DNA from: Planctomycetota bacterium
GTDB taxonomy: Bacteria; Planctomycetota; UBA8742; JACQVU01; JANLHZ01
Direction of reading: 5' to 3'
Assembly (NCBI GenBank): GCA_024653775.1
Contig: JANLHZ010000101.1
Span: forward strand, 1-37,850
DNA length: 37,850 bases
Of this stretch, positions 16,820 through 27,198 are shown piece after piece. Position 1 is the stretch's first letter. Each line of letters begins with the position of its first letter. Under the pieces are notes generated by a model, which worked only from the letters and a program-made list of their open reading frames with translations, searched no databases and had not been told where the DNA came from. Position numbers and translations under genes: made by a program.

Positions 16820-19800
16820 ATGACCAGACGATTTGCCCGGTACTTTTCTTGTCTTGTCGCCTTATGCGTTTTTGTCGCCTCTTGCGGCGGCGGCGGCGGA
16901 GGTTCAAGCGCTCCCGCCTCCTCCACGGCGCTGGCGAACATTTCCGGACTCGTGCAGGATGAATCCGGAAGCGTAGTTAAGGACTTCAGCGTAATGCTTT
17001 TCGGCACTAATACCGACGAATTGAATTCGGCACCCATCGCGCGGTACGATTTCTCGGATGAAAACGGGGAATTCGAAATCACGGACCTTCCGGTCGGTAG
17101 CTACAAGATCGTTACCGTACCCGTATCCCAAACGCTCGCTGTAAGCGAGACGATTAACGTCAGCGCACCCGCAAGCGGAGTCGTTGCGAAAGTGACGCAG
17201 GGCGTGAGCCTGACGGGCCGGGTAGTGACGGACACCGACACTCCTATTGCGGGCGCGGAAATAACCCTTGACGACCCGTGGATGGTCGGCGGCTGGGGGA
17301 TCGAGCGTGCTCCGGTCGTGACGGACGCCAGCGGCAATTTCACTGTCGATCGTCTTCGCGCCGGATACCTCGCGCATCTGATCGTCTCCGACACCATAAA
17401 CGGCGTCACGCGTTTCGAGCGCGCCGTCGATTCGGACGATCCGAACAAGAACGTCGAGCTTGTCATCGATACGGGTCAGGCAACGCCGACCTACGCGCAT
17501 TTCCCTCCCGAGCTTAACACCGTCTATAATCTCGGCGCGGGCGAAATGCTGGACCTTACCCTCACTCCGGACGACTCCGCCACCGACTGGGACTTGCAGC
17601 TCGTCGGCCCGGACGGAAAGGTAGTCGCGGGATCGTACGAGGGCGCGGGGACGAACGAAACCATCAGTGTCAGCGCCGATGCTGCGGGCAATTACCGCAT
17701 ATTCACGCCGTGGATCGCGGGAAGCGGCCAGTTCAGCGTTACGCGCAGCACGAACACCCAAGGCTCCGGACTTACGCAGGCGTCGAACGCCGCCGGTCCG
17801 GGAACGCTCAAGAACGGAACCCTCTGGCCGACGGGCACGAACCCGACTCCCGCGCAGCTATGGACGCACATGCAGCAGCTTGGAACGCAGTACAACGTGC
17901 CGCCGGAGATCATCGCGTGCGTCGCGTCGCAGGAGAGCGACTGCAAGCAGTGGGACTCGAACGGCGACTTCGTGTACAACAAGACCGAGTGGCGCAACAA
18001 GAACGTAACTCCGCCTGGACTCGGGATGATGCAGCTAACGGGTTCGACGGCGACCGCGTTCGATACCGATCGTCTTGTCACGGACGTATGGTACAACATC
18101 GAGGCGGGCGTGCGCGTCCTCGTCGACAAGTGGAACCTGTGCGAGAAATCGCTGAAGGTTTTCGCCACGCCTAATCCGGATCGCATGGTCCTTGAAAACT
18201 GGTGGCACCCGATCCACGCCTACAACGGGTGGGTATCGAGCAATCAAACGATTCCGGACCTCTACTTCAAGCGTCTCAAGAACCTTCCGTATCCGCTTGA
18301 CCAGATGCTCTCAGGGCCGATAACGGTGACGTATCCTTCGACGGTTCTTCCGGGTTGGCACTGGAAGATGCCGTATACCGCAGATAACCTCGGCAGATTC
18401 ATCGACAGCGGCGGAACAACATATCCCGCGCCGACGAACGTCAGCGTTCTCGCGGCGAACGCGCCCGCGAACAATCTGCCCCAGAGCGCCGCGACGACGA
18501 CCGCAGCGGCAAGCGCGACGACCACCGTCTCGAAGCCCGCGATGACCTGGAGCGCGGCGTACAGCGGTAACTACACGAACGCATCCCGCACCGCGTCGAA
18601 CATCGACACCATCGTCATACACACGATCGAGGGAACGGCGTCGAGCGCGATCAACTGGTTCAAGAATTCGAGCGCGAAGGTCAGTTCGCACTACGTCGTC
18701 AGCAAGACGGGGCAGATCACGCAGATGGTCGACGTCGCGGACAAGGCGTGGACGCAGACGTATTACAACGGTCGCGCGATCGGAATCGAGTGCGAAGGTT
18801 ACGCAAGTCAGAACGGCTGGACCCCGCAGCTTATGAGCGCGCTCGAGCAGCTAACCGCGTGGCTCTGTCAGACGTACACCGTCAGCGCGGTACACCCTTC
18901 CGGACAGGCCGCCAGCAGTTCAAGCCCGTATAATAAGGGCGGCCTCGTCGGTCATTATCAGATCACGCCGTGGAACAAAACCGATCCGGGATCGTACTTC
19001 CCGTGGACAAGCTTCGTAACGAACGTAAACGCGATCCTTGGCGGAGGCTCGAGCGGAGGCGGCACGACTCCGCCCGCAAACCCGCCCGCCGCGCCGACGG
19101 GACTTTCGCCAAGCGGAAACACCGAGAACGGCCCCTCCGTCACGCTTAACTGGTCGAGCCTTTTCACCAGCGGCGTCACAAGCTACGAAGTCGAGATCGA
19201 GTACGGCGCGAGCACTTCGACGTTCGCTCCGTATCACGTCTACCTGGCCACTACGAACCAGCAGACCTTCTGGCCTTACGTCGATAACAACTACTATCGC
19301 TACCGCGCCCGCGGCAAGAATTCGGGCGGCTGGGGACCGAATTCCGCGTGGGCGTCGTTCTACTACACCACCACGCCTTCAACTACACCGGCGCCCACGC
19401 CTCTCGTTCCGCCGGCTCCGATGTCGCTCACGCCGACGGGTGGAACCACGGAAACTAACGCGGACGTCACCCTTGGATGGAGCGATCTATCGAGCAGCGG
19501 CGCAACTGTCTACGAACTCACTATCGAGTATTCCAGCGACAACGCCACGTGGAAGCCCTACGTCGTCTACACCGAGACCACGAACTCGAAGAAGTACTGG
19601 CCGCAGGTGGACCCGGCGTACTATCGCTTCCAGGTCCGCGGCCAGAACTCCGTCGGCTGGGGCGCGCTCAGCGCGTGGAGCGATTTCTATTTCAATACGA
19701 CCCCGGCTACGCCGACGCCGTCGCTTCCCGCGGCGCCCACCGGAATCCTGCCGCTTGACGGCAGCGTCGAGGCGGGTCCGAGCCTGACATATAGCTGGAA

Positions 19801-21571
19801 CGACATGTCGAGTTCCGGAGTCACCGGATACGAACTCGTTATCGAGTACGGTCCCGACGCGAACTCGTGGTCGCCTTACTACACTTATTCGCTGACCACG
19901 AACTCGAAGCTTTTCTACCCGCAGGTCGCGGACAGCAACTACCGCTTCAGCGTCCGCGCGCAGAACAGCGCCGGGTGGGGTCCGTACTCCGCCTGGAGCG
20001 GCTACTACTTCGGAACGCAGTCGACGTCGCCGCCGACCACCACTCCGCCCACCACCGGAGGCGGCGCGCCCACGCAGCCGACGATGACGTGGAAAGCCGC
20101 GGCGAGCGGAAACTTCAGCACCGCGAACCGCACGAGCGCGAGCATCGACACCATCGTGATCCACACGACGGAAGGCCCCGCCGGAAGCGCGGTAAACTGG
20201 TTCCAGAACTCCGCGGCGAAGGTTTCGAGTCACTACGTCGTCGCGGCGGACGGTTCGATCACGCAGATGGTGAAGATCAAGGATGTCGCATACACGCAGA
20301 CTTACTACAACGCTCGCGCCATCGGCATCGAGTGCGACGGATACGCGAGTCAGTCCGGCACCTGGACGCCGCAACTCGTCGCGAGCCTCGAGCAACTCGT
20401 CGCGTGGCTCTGCGTGACGTATAACGTCAGCGCGGTTCATCCTTCCGGAGACGCCAACCAGAGCGGCGGAACTTACACCAAGACCGGAGTCGTAGCGCAT
20501 TCGCAAATCCAGCCGTGGAACAAGAGCGATCCGGGTTCGTACTTCCCGTGGACGTCGTTCATGACGAACGTAGGCGCGATCATCAGCGGCGGCGGCGGTG
20601 CAACCACTCCTCCGACCACCGTGAATGCGCCGACCGCGCCTTCGGGACTATCGCCCGCGAGCGGAACCGAGTCTGGCGCAAGCGTCACGCTCGCGTGGGC
20701 CGACCAGTCGAGCGAGAACGTTACAAGCTACGAAGTCGTCATCGAATACGGTAGCGACGGCGCGAACTATTCGAGTTACGTCACCTACACGGAAACCGCG
20801 ACTTCGAAGGTTTTCTGGCCGGTCGTCGATCCCGCGCACTTCCGCTTCAAGGTGCGCGCGCAGAATTCCGGCGGATGGTCCTCGTACTCCGCTTATGCAA
20901 ACTTCCTGTACGCGACGAGCACGACCGCTCCTCCTGCGCCGACTTTGACGGTTCCGACGAACCTCGCGCCGGACGGAACGACGACGACCGAGACCGGACC
21001 TTCCGTCGTGATGATGTGGAGCAGCCTCGGCGGCTCTGGAGCATCGAGCTACGATGTCAAGATAGAGTACGGTTCCGACGGCGTAACCTACAGCGCTTAC
21101 CACACCTACACAAGCGTCACGACGAACCAGAAGGAGTTTTGGCCGCAGGTCGACAATAACTACTATCGCTTCAGCGTCCTCGCGAACTACTCGTCTGGCG
21201 CGAGTGCGTATTCGACTCCAGCGGTGTTCTACTTCAGCACGTCGGGCGCAAGCGCGGGCGGCGGGACTACCACTCCGCCGACGTCGTCGAACGTTCCGAC
21301 GAACCTCGGACCGACGTCGACTCAAACGAACGACAGCGTGATGCTCACCTGGGACACCGTCTCGGGCGCGACGAGCTACGAGGTCGAGATCGAGTACGGC
21401 GCGAACAACTCCACGTGGTCGTACTACTACACCTACACGCCGAGCGTGAACTCGAAGACGTTCTACCCGCAGGTAAACAACAACTACTACAGGTTCCGCG
21501 TCCGCGCGATGGTCGGCGGCACCTGGAGCAGCTACAGCGGCTGGACAAGCTTCAGTTACAACGGACCGTAA
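16820..21571 (+). CDS. Multidomain peptidoglycan hydrolase lipoprotein: SLT transglycosylase + two amidase domains + six Fn3-like modules
   Basis: 1583 residues; GAGG lies before the ATG. Lipobox VASC (Cys22) and a Gly linker come first, then two carboxypeptidase-regulatory-like modules (about 40-215) and a possible PPC-like beta domain (225-315). Residues about 340-490 resemble a lytic transglycosylase: VPPEIIACVASQESDC (catalytic Glu372) and GLGMMQLTG. Two N-acetylmuramoyl-L-alanine amidase (Amidase_2/PGRP) domains follow at about 580-740 and 1095-1250. Each keeps the zinc set: H601, H712, D722 and H1115, H1227, D1237. The amidases are close copies (KVSSHYVV, YYN-ARAIGIEC motifs), so one arose by duplication. 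Fn3-like modules lie three between the amidases and three after the second, each ending in a pattern like YRFRVRAQNSGGW. Expected outside the cytoplasm, cutting glycan strands and stem peptides. Target (own or foreign wall) is unknown. Confidence 0.87.
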   Translation: MTRRFARYFSCLVALCVFVASCGGGGGGSSAPASSTALANISGLVQDESGSVVKDFSVMLFGTNTDELNSAPIARYDFSDENGEFEITDLPVGSYKIVTVPVSQTLAVSETINVSAPASGVVAKVTQGVSLTGRVVTDTDTPIAGAEITLDDPWMVGGWGIERAPVVTDASGNFTVDRLRAGYLAHLIVSDTINGVTRFERAVDSDDPNKNVELVIDTGQATPTYAHFPPELNTVYNLGAGEMLDLTLTPDDSATDWDLQLVGPDGKVVAGSYEGAGTNETISVSADAAGNYRIFTPWIAGSGQFSVTRSTNTQGSGLTQASNAAGPGTLKNGTLWPTGTNPTPAQLWTHMQQLGTQYNVPPEIIACVASQESDCKQWDSNGDFVYNKTEWRNKNVTPPGLGMMQLTGSTATAFDTDRLVTDVWYNIEAGVRVLVDKWNLCEKSLKVFATPNPDRMVLENWWHPIHAYNGWVSSNQTIPDLYFKRLKNLPYPLDQMLSGPITVTYPSTVLPGWHWKMPYTADNLGRFIDSGGTTYPAPTNVSVLAANAPANNLPQSAATTTAAASATTTVSKPAMTWSAAYSGNYTNASRTASNIDTIVIHTIEGTASSAINWFKNSSAKVSSHYVVSKTGQITQMVDVADKAWTQTYYNGRAIGIECEGYASQNGWTPQLMSALEQLTAWLCQTYTVSAVHPSGQAASSSSPYNKGGLVGHYQITPWNKTDPGSYFPWTSFVTNVNAILGGGSSGGGTTPPANPPAAPTGLSPSGNTENGPSVTLNWSSLFTSGVTSYEVEIEYGASTSTFAPYHVYLATTNQQTFWPYVDNNYYRYRARGKNSGGWGPNSAWASFYYTTTPSTTPAPTPLVPPAPMSLTPTGGTTETNADVTLGWSDLSSSGATVYELTIEYSSDNATWKPYVVYTETTNSKKYWPQVDPAYYRFQVRGQNSVGWGALSAWSDFYFNTTPATPTPSLPAAPTGILPLDGSVEAGPSLTYSWNDMSSSGVTGYELVIEYGPDANSWSPYYTYSLTTNSKLFYPQVADSNYRFSVRAQNSAGWGPYSAWSGYYFGTQSTSPPTTTPPTTGGGAPTQPTMTWKAAASGNFSTANRTSASIDTIVIHTTEGPAGSAVNWFQNSAAKVSSHYVVAADGSITQMVKIKDVAYTQTYYNARAIGIECDGYASQSGTWTPQLVASLEQLVAWLCVTYNVSAVHPSGDANQSGGTYTKTGVVAHSQIQPWNKSDPGSYFPWTSFMTNVGAIISGGGGATTPPTTVNAPTAPSGLSPASGTESGASVTLAWADQSSENVTSYEVVIEYGSDGANYSSYVTYTETATSKVFWPVVDPAHFRFKVRAQNSGGWSSYSAYANFLYATSTTAPPAPTLTVPTNLAPDGTTTTETGPSVVMMWSSLGGSGASSYDVKIEYGSDGVTYSAYHTYTSVTTNQKEFWPQVDNNYYRFSVLANYSSGASAYSTPAVFYFSTSGASAGGGTTTPPTSSNVPTNLGPTSTQTNDSVMLTWDTVSGATSYEVEIEYGANNSTWSYYYTYTPSVNSKTFYPQVNNNYYRFRVRAMVGGTWSSYSGWTSFSYNGP

Positions 21572-21572
21572 T

Positions 21573-22958
21573 TCAGAACCGTCGTCTGCGGGATCGACCG
21601 CCCTGGAAGCGCTTCTTCTTGAACTTGAAGCCGGTATATTTGCCCTTCTTCGCGCCCGAAGACTTCCGGCCAGAATCGTCATCGTCTTCGAAGTCATCCT
21701 CCGGAGCCTGGGATCTGCGCATCACTCCGGAGGATTTCGATCCGCTCGCGGCGCTGACGACAACCGCCTTGTACACCCCGGCTTTTCCTTTGCTCGACGT
21801 CTTCGACGCGCTCGAAGAACTCGATCTGCCTTTCTCAAGAATCGAAGAATCGTCGAGAAGCTCGCCCGCCTCCTCCGGATCGTCTATGAACAAAATCGGC
21901 GGGTCCGCCTTGATGTCCTTGTATTCGATACAGGCCCTGAGGTCTTCGATCAGATCGGACGGTTTCTGGTATCTCTCGTTCTTGTCTTTCGCCATCATCT
22001 TTTCGCAGATGACGCTGCTCTCCTCGCTCACCTCGTTCGAAATCAGCAGCGGCGAAAGCGGCTTGCCATCGACCTGGTCGATCATCACTTTCTGCGGCGG
22101 TCCCTTGAAGGGAGTCCGTCCCGTCAGGCAGTGGTAGAACGTGCAGCCGAGGGAGTAGATGTCCGCGCGGCAATCGATTTCCGGCTCGCCCCGCGCGGCT
22201 TCGGGCGCCATGTAGTTCGGCGTGCCGATGATCAGCGCGCGTCCGTCCTTGGCCTTCTCGGAAAACACGGCGAGCCCCAGGTCGAGAACCTTGACGCTGC
22301 CTTCCTTGTCGATCATTATGTTGTCGGGCTTGATGTCCCGGTGGACCATTTTATGCTTCTCGGCGTGATCGAGCGCCTGCGCGACCTTCAGCGTGATTTC
22401 GAGCGCGCGATCCTCGGTAACAGAGCCTTCTTCAAGCGCCTCCCGCAGAGTCTTGCCCTCGATGAACTCCATCGCGAAATAGTAAACTCCCTGCGCTTCG
22501 CCTACGTCGATCCCTGAGATGATGTTCGGATGATTCAGCCGAGCGCTCGCGCGGGCCTCCTCCACGAAACGCTTGACGTACTCCGCGTCCCGCGAAAGCC
22601 GCTTGTTAAGAATCTTGATCGCCACCGGGCGGTCCATCGAAATCTGTTTCCCGCGCCAGACTTCTCCCATCGCGCCCGCGCCGAGTTTTTTCGAGATCGA
22701 GTAGCCCGGAATCCGCGGCATTTCATCGGCTGGGACCGCAGGAGCCTGCGACGCCGGTGGCATCAGGATGATTTCTTTCTGCGTCTTGTTGATGTATCCT
22801 TTTTCTTCCGCGATATCCGCGACTGACTGCGCGCTGATCCCGATGGCTGAGAGTTCACGGAATATCCTCAGGCATTCAGACGCCTGCTCCTTCGTGAGCG
22901 CAGCGATCCTGACCGCTTTTTTCGCCAAATCCAGTTGCTCTTGCGGAACTGAAGCCAT
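21573..22958 (-). CDS. PknB-like serine/threonine protein kinase, soluble
   Basis: Start at ATG 22958 (MASVPQEQL...) gives 461 residues. Residues about 1-65 are a helical N-terminal domain containing EEKGYINKTQ. Residues about 86-365 are a Hanks-type kinase: glycine loop KLGAGAMGEV, VAIKIL (Lys115), HRDIKPDN (Asp208), VLDLGLA (Asp226, DLG instead of DFG), GTPNYMAPE, DIYSLGC. All catalytic residues are present. Residues about 375-461 are a low-complexity tail with Ser/Lys runs, acidic stretches and a strongly basic end (GGRSRRRRF), possibly for nucleic acid or membrane contact. No transmembrane helix, so it should be cytoplasmic. The gene converges on the hydrolase lipoprotein with one base between the stops. 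Substrates unknown. Confidence 0.92.
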   Translation of the reverse strand: MASVPQEQLDLAKKAVRIAALTKEQASECLRIFRELSAIGISAQSVADIAEEKGYINKTQKEIILMPPASQAPAVPADEMPRIPGYSISKKLGAGAMGEVWRGKQISMDRPVAIKILNKRLSRDAEYVKRFVEEARASARLNHPNIISGIDVGEAQGVYYFAMEFIEGKTLREALEEGSVTEDRALEITLKVAQALDHAEKHKMVHRDIKPDNIMIDKEGSVKVLDLGLAVFSEKAKDGRALIIGTPNYMAPEAARGEPEIDCRADIYSLGCTFYHCLTGRTPFKGPPQKVMIDQVDGKPLSPLLISNEVSEESSVICEKMMAKDKNERYQKPSDLIEDLRACIEYKDIKADPPILFIDDPEEAGELLDDSSILEKGRSSSSSASKTSSKGKAGVYKAVVVSAASGSKSSGVMRRSQAPEDDFEDDDDSGRKSSGAKKGKYTGFKFKKKRFQGGRSRRRRF

Positions 22959-23687
22959 CGACGTCCAAAAAAATATCACTTCCTTTAAAAGGAATCCATA
23001 ATTGGCGCCTATGCAAAAGTTGCGCCACGGACCAGATATTACAATCAACTAACGGAAAACGAAATTGCCGCCATTCAAAAAAGTGTAAATAATGGAGCAG
23101 GCGGCACGTTCATCGTGACCGCGAAATCGCGAATGAGATATCCGTACTACGTAGATCATGGACCGAAAGCACGAAGTAAATCATTATGCAAGAATTATTG
23201 AGATTTATGATAGTGTTACGACTCGTGACACTATGAATATTTTTTATAAATATATCAATATCAACTATTATAATCTGTATTATCTTTAAAATAACGCGGA
23301 TCCTGGCGGCGCGCTCCAATTAGACGATCTCCACTTGCAGGATTGCACGATTTCGAAGCCCTCGGACGAGACTTCCGCGCTACGTGGTTCAACGAACCGA
23401 TACCAACATACAAGACTTAACGACCGATCAATGTCAGGCCTGACTTCAACCTAGGCCGGTTTATCTGTTACCACATCCGGACTATCCACCGCGTCCCGCC
23501 TGCGAAAATGCTTGAGTAGACCTCTGAGCGGATGACCACATACATGATTGTCGATCTAGTTTTTGGTTGCAATCCGGTGTGCGAATGGACTAAAATTTGC
23601 ACCGCCAAAACATGGCATAGCCCAGACTAATTCCAGAAATATTCCAGCTTTACAAAAAGCCGCGTTAAGACCATAGAGGGTTACACA
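22959..23687. other. About 730-base gene-free region with an AT-rich patch
   Basis: No supported gene. About 23185-23295 is strongly AT-rich and includes an imperfect 9-bp hairpin TAGTGTTAC/GTGACACTA (23211-23233), with a T run a few bases later that could be a weak terminator. A perfect 12-base palindrome GTCAGGCCTGAC lies at 23433-23444. The 69-codon minus-strand frame at 23110-23319 is compositional and not supported. Confidence 0.5.
23567..23596 (+). promoter_or_regulatory. Candidate sigma-70-type promoter for the large FG-GAP lipoprotein
   Basis: TTGCAA (23567-23572), an 18-base spacer and TAAAAT (23591-23596) lie about 92 bases before the start at 23688. The -10 box has five of six consensus bases and the -35 box has four. 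Only by-eye evidence. Confidence 0.3.
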
Positions 23688-26600
23688 ATGTTTAAAAGCA
23701 TCGTCTCGGATAATCGGCCTGTCGCTAAGACGGTCGTCTGTATGTCGCTTCTGGTAACGCTGTTTACATTTTCCGCTTGCGGAGGCGGTAGCGGCGGGAA
23801 CGGAGACCTCGCATCGCTTCTCGCGCAGCAGACCGGGAATGGCGGCGGCGGCGGAACTACCGTCAGCGCGGACGCACCCTCTGCGACGATCTCGCTGAAC
23901 ATTTCCGGAAGGCCGAAGGCGGGGAACGTTGCGATTCCGTACACGCTTTCACAGACCAACGGTCTGAGCGCGAACATTTCCGCGCAGTATTCCGTCGACG
24001 GCGGCGCGTTCGCGATCGCGACCCCCGCGTCCACGAACGAAGGAACGACAAACCTCTGGACGTCGCCATCCGGAAGTCAGCACGTTTTCACTTGGTCGAT
24101 GGATTCGGACATACCCGCAGGAAGTCACAACGTCGTTTTCCGCATCACGCCGAGCGTAGGCACCGTAACGGGCGCAGCCGCGACGACGAGCAGTTTCGCG
24201 GTCAGTTCCCAGGGATCGACCTCGACCACCGCGCCCACGGTGAGCATTCTCAGTTCAGTTGGCGGAATGACCCTCAGCGGAAACGTCACGATTCTGTATC
24301 AGATCACCGACCAGCAGAACGACATTGCGTCGGTGACGGTTAGCTGGTCGACCACGGGCACATCATTCAGCCCGCTCACGCTTTCAAGCAGCAGCAGCCC
24401 GACTTCGAACCTTCTGACGACCTCCGGAAACAACATCTACACCATCGTGTGGGACAGCAACAGCGATCTTTTCAACTCGACTTCGAACGTCGTCGTCCGC
24501 GTGACTCCCGCTGACTCAAGCGGCGCGGGCACTCCAGTGGACACGCCGCAGTTCACCGTTTCGAACGGCACCGCGTCTCCTCCGCCGACCTCTGGTCCGG
24601 CGACCGCGCCGACCACGACGGGAGTGACGTCTCCCGCCCAGGGTTCGACTGTCACCTCGTCCCCGATCACAATCGTGTACGTCCTCAGCGACCAGGAGTC
24701 GAGTACGACCAGCGTCGCAGTCGAATACTGGACCGGCGCTTCGTGGCTCACCTGCACGGAAGTGACTGGAACGCCGAGCGAAGGCATCACTGGACTCACG
24801 ACTTCTCCCGCAGGAGTGACGCACACCTTCGTCTGGAACGCGTCCCAGGATCTCGGCACTACCGCGAATCTGCAAGTGTTCGTCCGCGTCGTCCCGACCG
24901 ACACCTCGGGCACCGGAACAAGCGCGCAGACGGACTTCGTTGTAAACCTCAGCGGAAGTTCGGGCGGACCCACCAACGGCGGCGGCTCCGGACCGTCCGC
25001 TCCGCCGACCGTGACCATCCAGAGTCCCACCGGCGGCGCGAACGTTTCCGCGTCCCCTGTCACGATCAATTACACCCTGACGACGAGCGCCGCTGGAACC
25101 GCGAACGTCGCGTTCGAATACTGGGACGGCTCCGTCTGGCAGCCCTGCACCGAGTTCACCGGCACCGGCTCGACCAGCCAGGGCAAGACCAATCTTTCGA
25201 CTTCGCCCTCCGGAAGCGCGCACGTGTTCCAGTGGGACATCGCTTCCCAGCCCACCGCGACCGCGTCGAACCCGGTCTTCTACCGCGTCGTCCCGACGAA
25301 CACCGCCGGAGCAGGCCAGGCGGCGTCCGACAACTTCAACTTCGGTTCGAGCAACGTGAAGCCGACCACGGTCGCGATCACGTCGCCCGGAAGCGGGACC
25401 ACAGTGACCGCGTCGCCAGTCGTGGTGCGCTACACCGTCTCCGACCCCGAAAGCGACACGATCAGCATCGCGCCGCAGTGGTGGGACAGCCCGGCAAGCG
25501 CCTGGCGCGCCTGCACCGAATTCACGGGAACCGGAAGCACGAGCGAAGGCACCACCGGACTCACCTCGAGCCCGTCCGGCGTGGCGCACGTCTTCGAATG
25601 GGACGCCGCTACAGATCTCGGGGCAACCGCGAACTTGCAGGTTTACTACCAGATCGTTCCCTCTGACGCGGGTGGCGCTGGAACACCGAACGGTCAGTAT
25701 TTCTTCAACGTCCAGCTCGGAGGCAGCACAGGCGGTACAGGTGGCGCAAGCACTTACGGCGCCCCGCTGTTCGCGCCGAACTCTCCGCCCAGCGTTACGT
25801 ACCCGACTCCCGTCAGCAGCGGAGGCGCGTTTGGCACCGCGATGCTCGGATCCCTAAGCGGAATCAATCCGGGCGAAATCGATTCCGCCGACTTCGACTT
25901 CGACGGCGATTACGATCTCGCGCTTTGCGACACCGGAAGCTCCAATCTGTACATCTTCGACAGCAACGGAAACGGGACGTTCACTCTGCTTGCGACCATC
26001 CCGGTCGGATTCAGCGGAGCGACGAGCACGGGCAACGCGCCGCGCACGCTCAAGATCGGCGATTTCAACAACGACGGCTGGCCCGACATTATGACCCTGA
26101 ACCAGGGCAGCTTCGATTTCAGCATCGTCGCGAACCTCGGCGGCGGAACCTTCGTCGATAACAACGATGTCCTTTGCATTTCCGCAAGCGCGTATCAATC
26201 GAGCAGCTTCACCGTCTTCGACGCCTGCATCGCGGATTTCGACGGCGATGGCAATCTCGACGTAGGCTGCTGCAGTCAGCCCTCGCAGATAGCGTTCAAT
26301 CCGAGCTCGCTTCTCGGCTTCCTCCAGAACCCGGGCGCGCTATTCAACTTCGGCACGAACCAGATTCCTGGCGGAACCAGCGAAGAGGTGACGATCCACC
26401 TCGGCGGTGGCGATACAACCTTCGCTCCGCTTGTCGGATACACCGGCGCCATCGGCTGGATCGCGTCCTGCAACGCCGGCGACGTGAACGGCGACGGCAA
26501 GCCAGAGATGGTCATCGGCAACCTGCCTTCCGCGCAGGTCCAGTGCCTCGCGATCTATCAGAACCAGTGCACGCCGGGAACGGTGAACTTCGTCGTCCCG

Positions 26601-27179
26601 CCTTCAAACGGAACCGCGGGAGCTTCGCAGTACTATCCCGCGAACGATGCGTGGGTCGCGTCCTTCGGCCAGAACGGTAACGGAGCCTCCATGTCCCCGA
26701 TGGATTTCGAAATCCGCGATATGAACGGCGACGGCTGGAACGACTTCATCTTCGCGATGACCCCCGCAACGGCGACGAACACCGCCGGACAGCTTATGCT
26801 CGCGGTCAACTCGAAGAACTGGCCGGCTCAGGGCGCATCGACGTTCAATGCCGCGACGGATGGATTCGGGACCAGCGGCCACCAGACATACAGCGTCGGC
26901 GCCAACCAGTTCGGCACCACCATCGGCGATTTCAACGGCGACGGCAAGCTCGACGCCGCGACAGCGAACACGAACTCGAACGACGTGTCCGTCCTGCTGA
27001 ACACCGGCTCGACAACGGGCAACGTTCTTTCGAACGGAACCCAGTACGCCGCGGGGCTCAGCGCGATGTGGATCGCTAACGGCGACTTCAACGGCGACGG
27101 CAAGCTCGACATCGCCGTCAGCGAAAACGTCGGCGCGGGAACCAGCACGGGCGGATATTCCGTCCTCCTCGGGCAGTAA
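23688..27179 (+). CDS. Large FG-GAP/VCBS propeller lipoprotein with five Ig-like modules
   Basis: 1163 residues; GAGGG lies seven bases before the ATG. Lipobox FSAC (Cys31) is followed by a Gly-rich linker. Five related beta modules of about 110 residues span about 60-680, each built on VxIxYTLSD...VxxWx...(S/T)EGxT.LxTSPSGxxHxFxWd...xxVxxRVxPxD. From about residue 725 to the end come seven D-x-N/D-x-D-G-x-x-D loops (ADFDFDGDYD, GDFNNDGWPD, ADFDGDGNLD, GDVNGDGKPE, RDMNGDGWND, GDFNGDGKLD twice), a likely seven-bladed calcium-binding propeller. The layout matches the smaller lipoprotein at 1265-3211, which keeps one beta module. Probably surface-displayed, binding sugar or protein; no catalytic motif. 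Downstream is a repeat cluster without another gene on this strand. Confidence 0.87.
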   Translation: MFKSIVSDNRPVAKTVVCMSLLVTLFTFSACGGGSGGNGDLASLLAQQTGNGGGGGTTVSADAPSATISLNISGRPKAGNVAIPYTLSQTNGLSANISAQYSVDGGAFAIATPASTNEGTTNLWTSPSGSQHVFTWSMDSDIPAGSHNVVFRITPSVGTVTGAAATTSSFAVSSQGSTSTTAPTVSILSSVGGMTLSGNVTILYQITDQQNDIASVTVSWSTTGTSFSPLTLSSSSSPTSNLLTTSGNNIYTIVWDSNSDLFNSTSNVVVRVTPADSSGAGTPVDTPQFTVSNGTASPPPTSGPATAPTTTGVTSPAQGSTVTSSPITIVYVLSDQESSTTSVAVEYWTGASWLTCTEVTGTPSEGITGLTTSPAGVTHTFVWNASQDLGTTANLQVFVRVVPTDTSGTGTSAQTDFVVNLSGSSGGPTNGGGSGPSAPPTVTIQSPTGGANVSASPVTINYTLTTSAAGTANVAFEYWDGSVWQPCTEFTGTGSTSQGKTNLSTSPSGSAHVFQWDIASQPTATASNPVFYRVVPTNTAGAGQAASDNFNFGSSNVKPTTVAITSPGSGTTVTASPVVVRYTVSDPESDTISIAPQWWDSPASAWRACTEFTGTGSTSEGTTGLTSSPSGVAHVFEWDAATDLGATANLQVYYQIVPSDAGGAGTPNGQYFFNVQLGGSTGGTGGASTYGAPLFAPNSPPSVTYPTPVSSGGAFGTAMLGSLSGINPGEIDSADFDFDGDYDLALCDTGSSNLYIFDSNGNGTFTLLATIPVGFSGATSTGNAPRTLKIGDFNNDGWPDIMTLNQGSFDFSIVANLGGGTFVDNNDVLCISASAYQSSSFTVFDACIADFDGDGNLDVGCCSQPSQIAFNPSSLLGFLQNPGALFNFGTNQIPGGTSEEVTIHLGGGDTTFAPLVGYTGAIGWIASCNAGDVNGDGKPEMVIGNLPSAQVQCLAIYQNQCTPGTVNFVVPPSNGTAGASQYYPANDAWVASFGQNGNGASMSPMDFEIRDMNGDGWNDFIFAMTPATATNTAGQLMLAVNSKNWPAQGASTFNAATDGFGTSGHQTYSVGANQFGTTIGDFNGDGKLDAATANTNSNDVSVLLNTGSTTGNVLSNGTQYAAGLSAMWIANGDFNGDGKLDIAVSENVGAGTSTGGYSVLLGQ

Positions 27180-27198
27180 GAAACTATCGTAGGCACCT

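Noticed and set aside
23110-23319. 69-codon minus-strand open frame in the AT-rich patch
   Set aside because: It is almost all Ile, Val, Asn and Ser from AT-rich sequence, with no ribosome binding site and no recognisable pattern.
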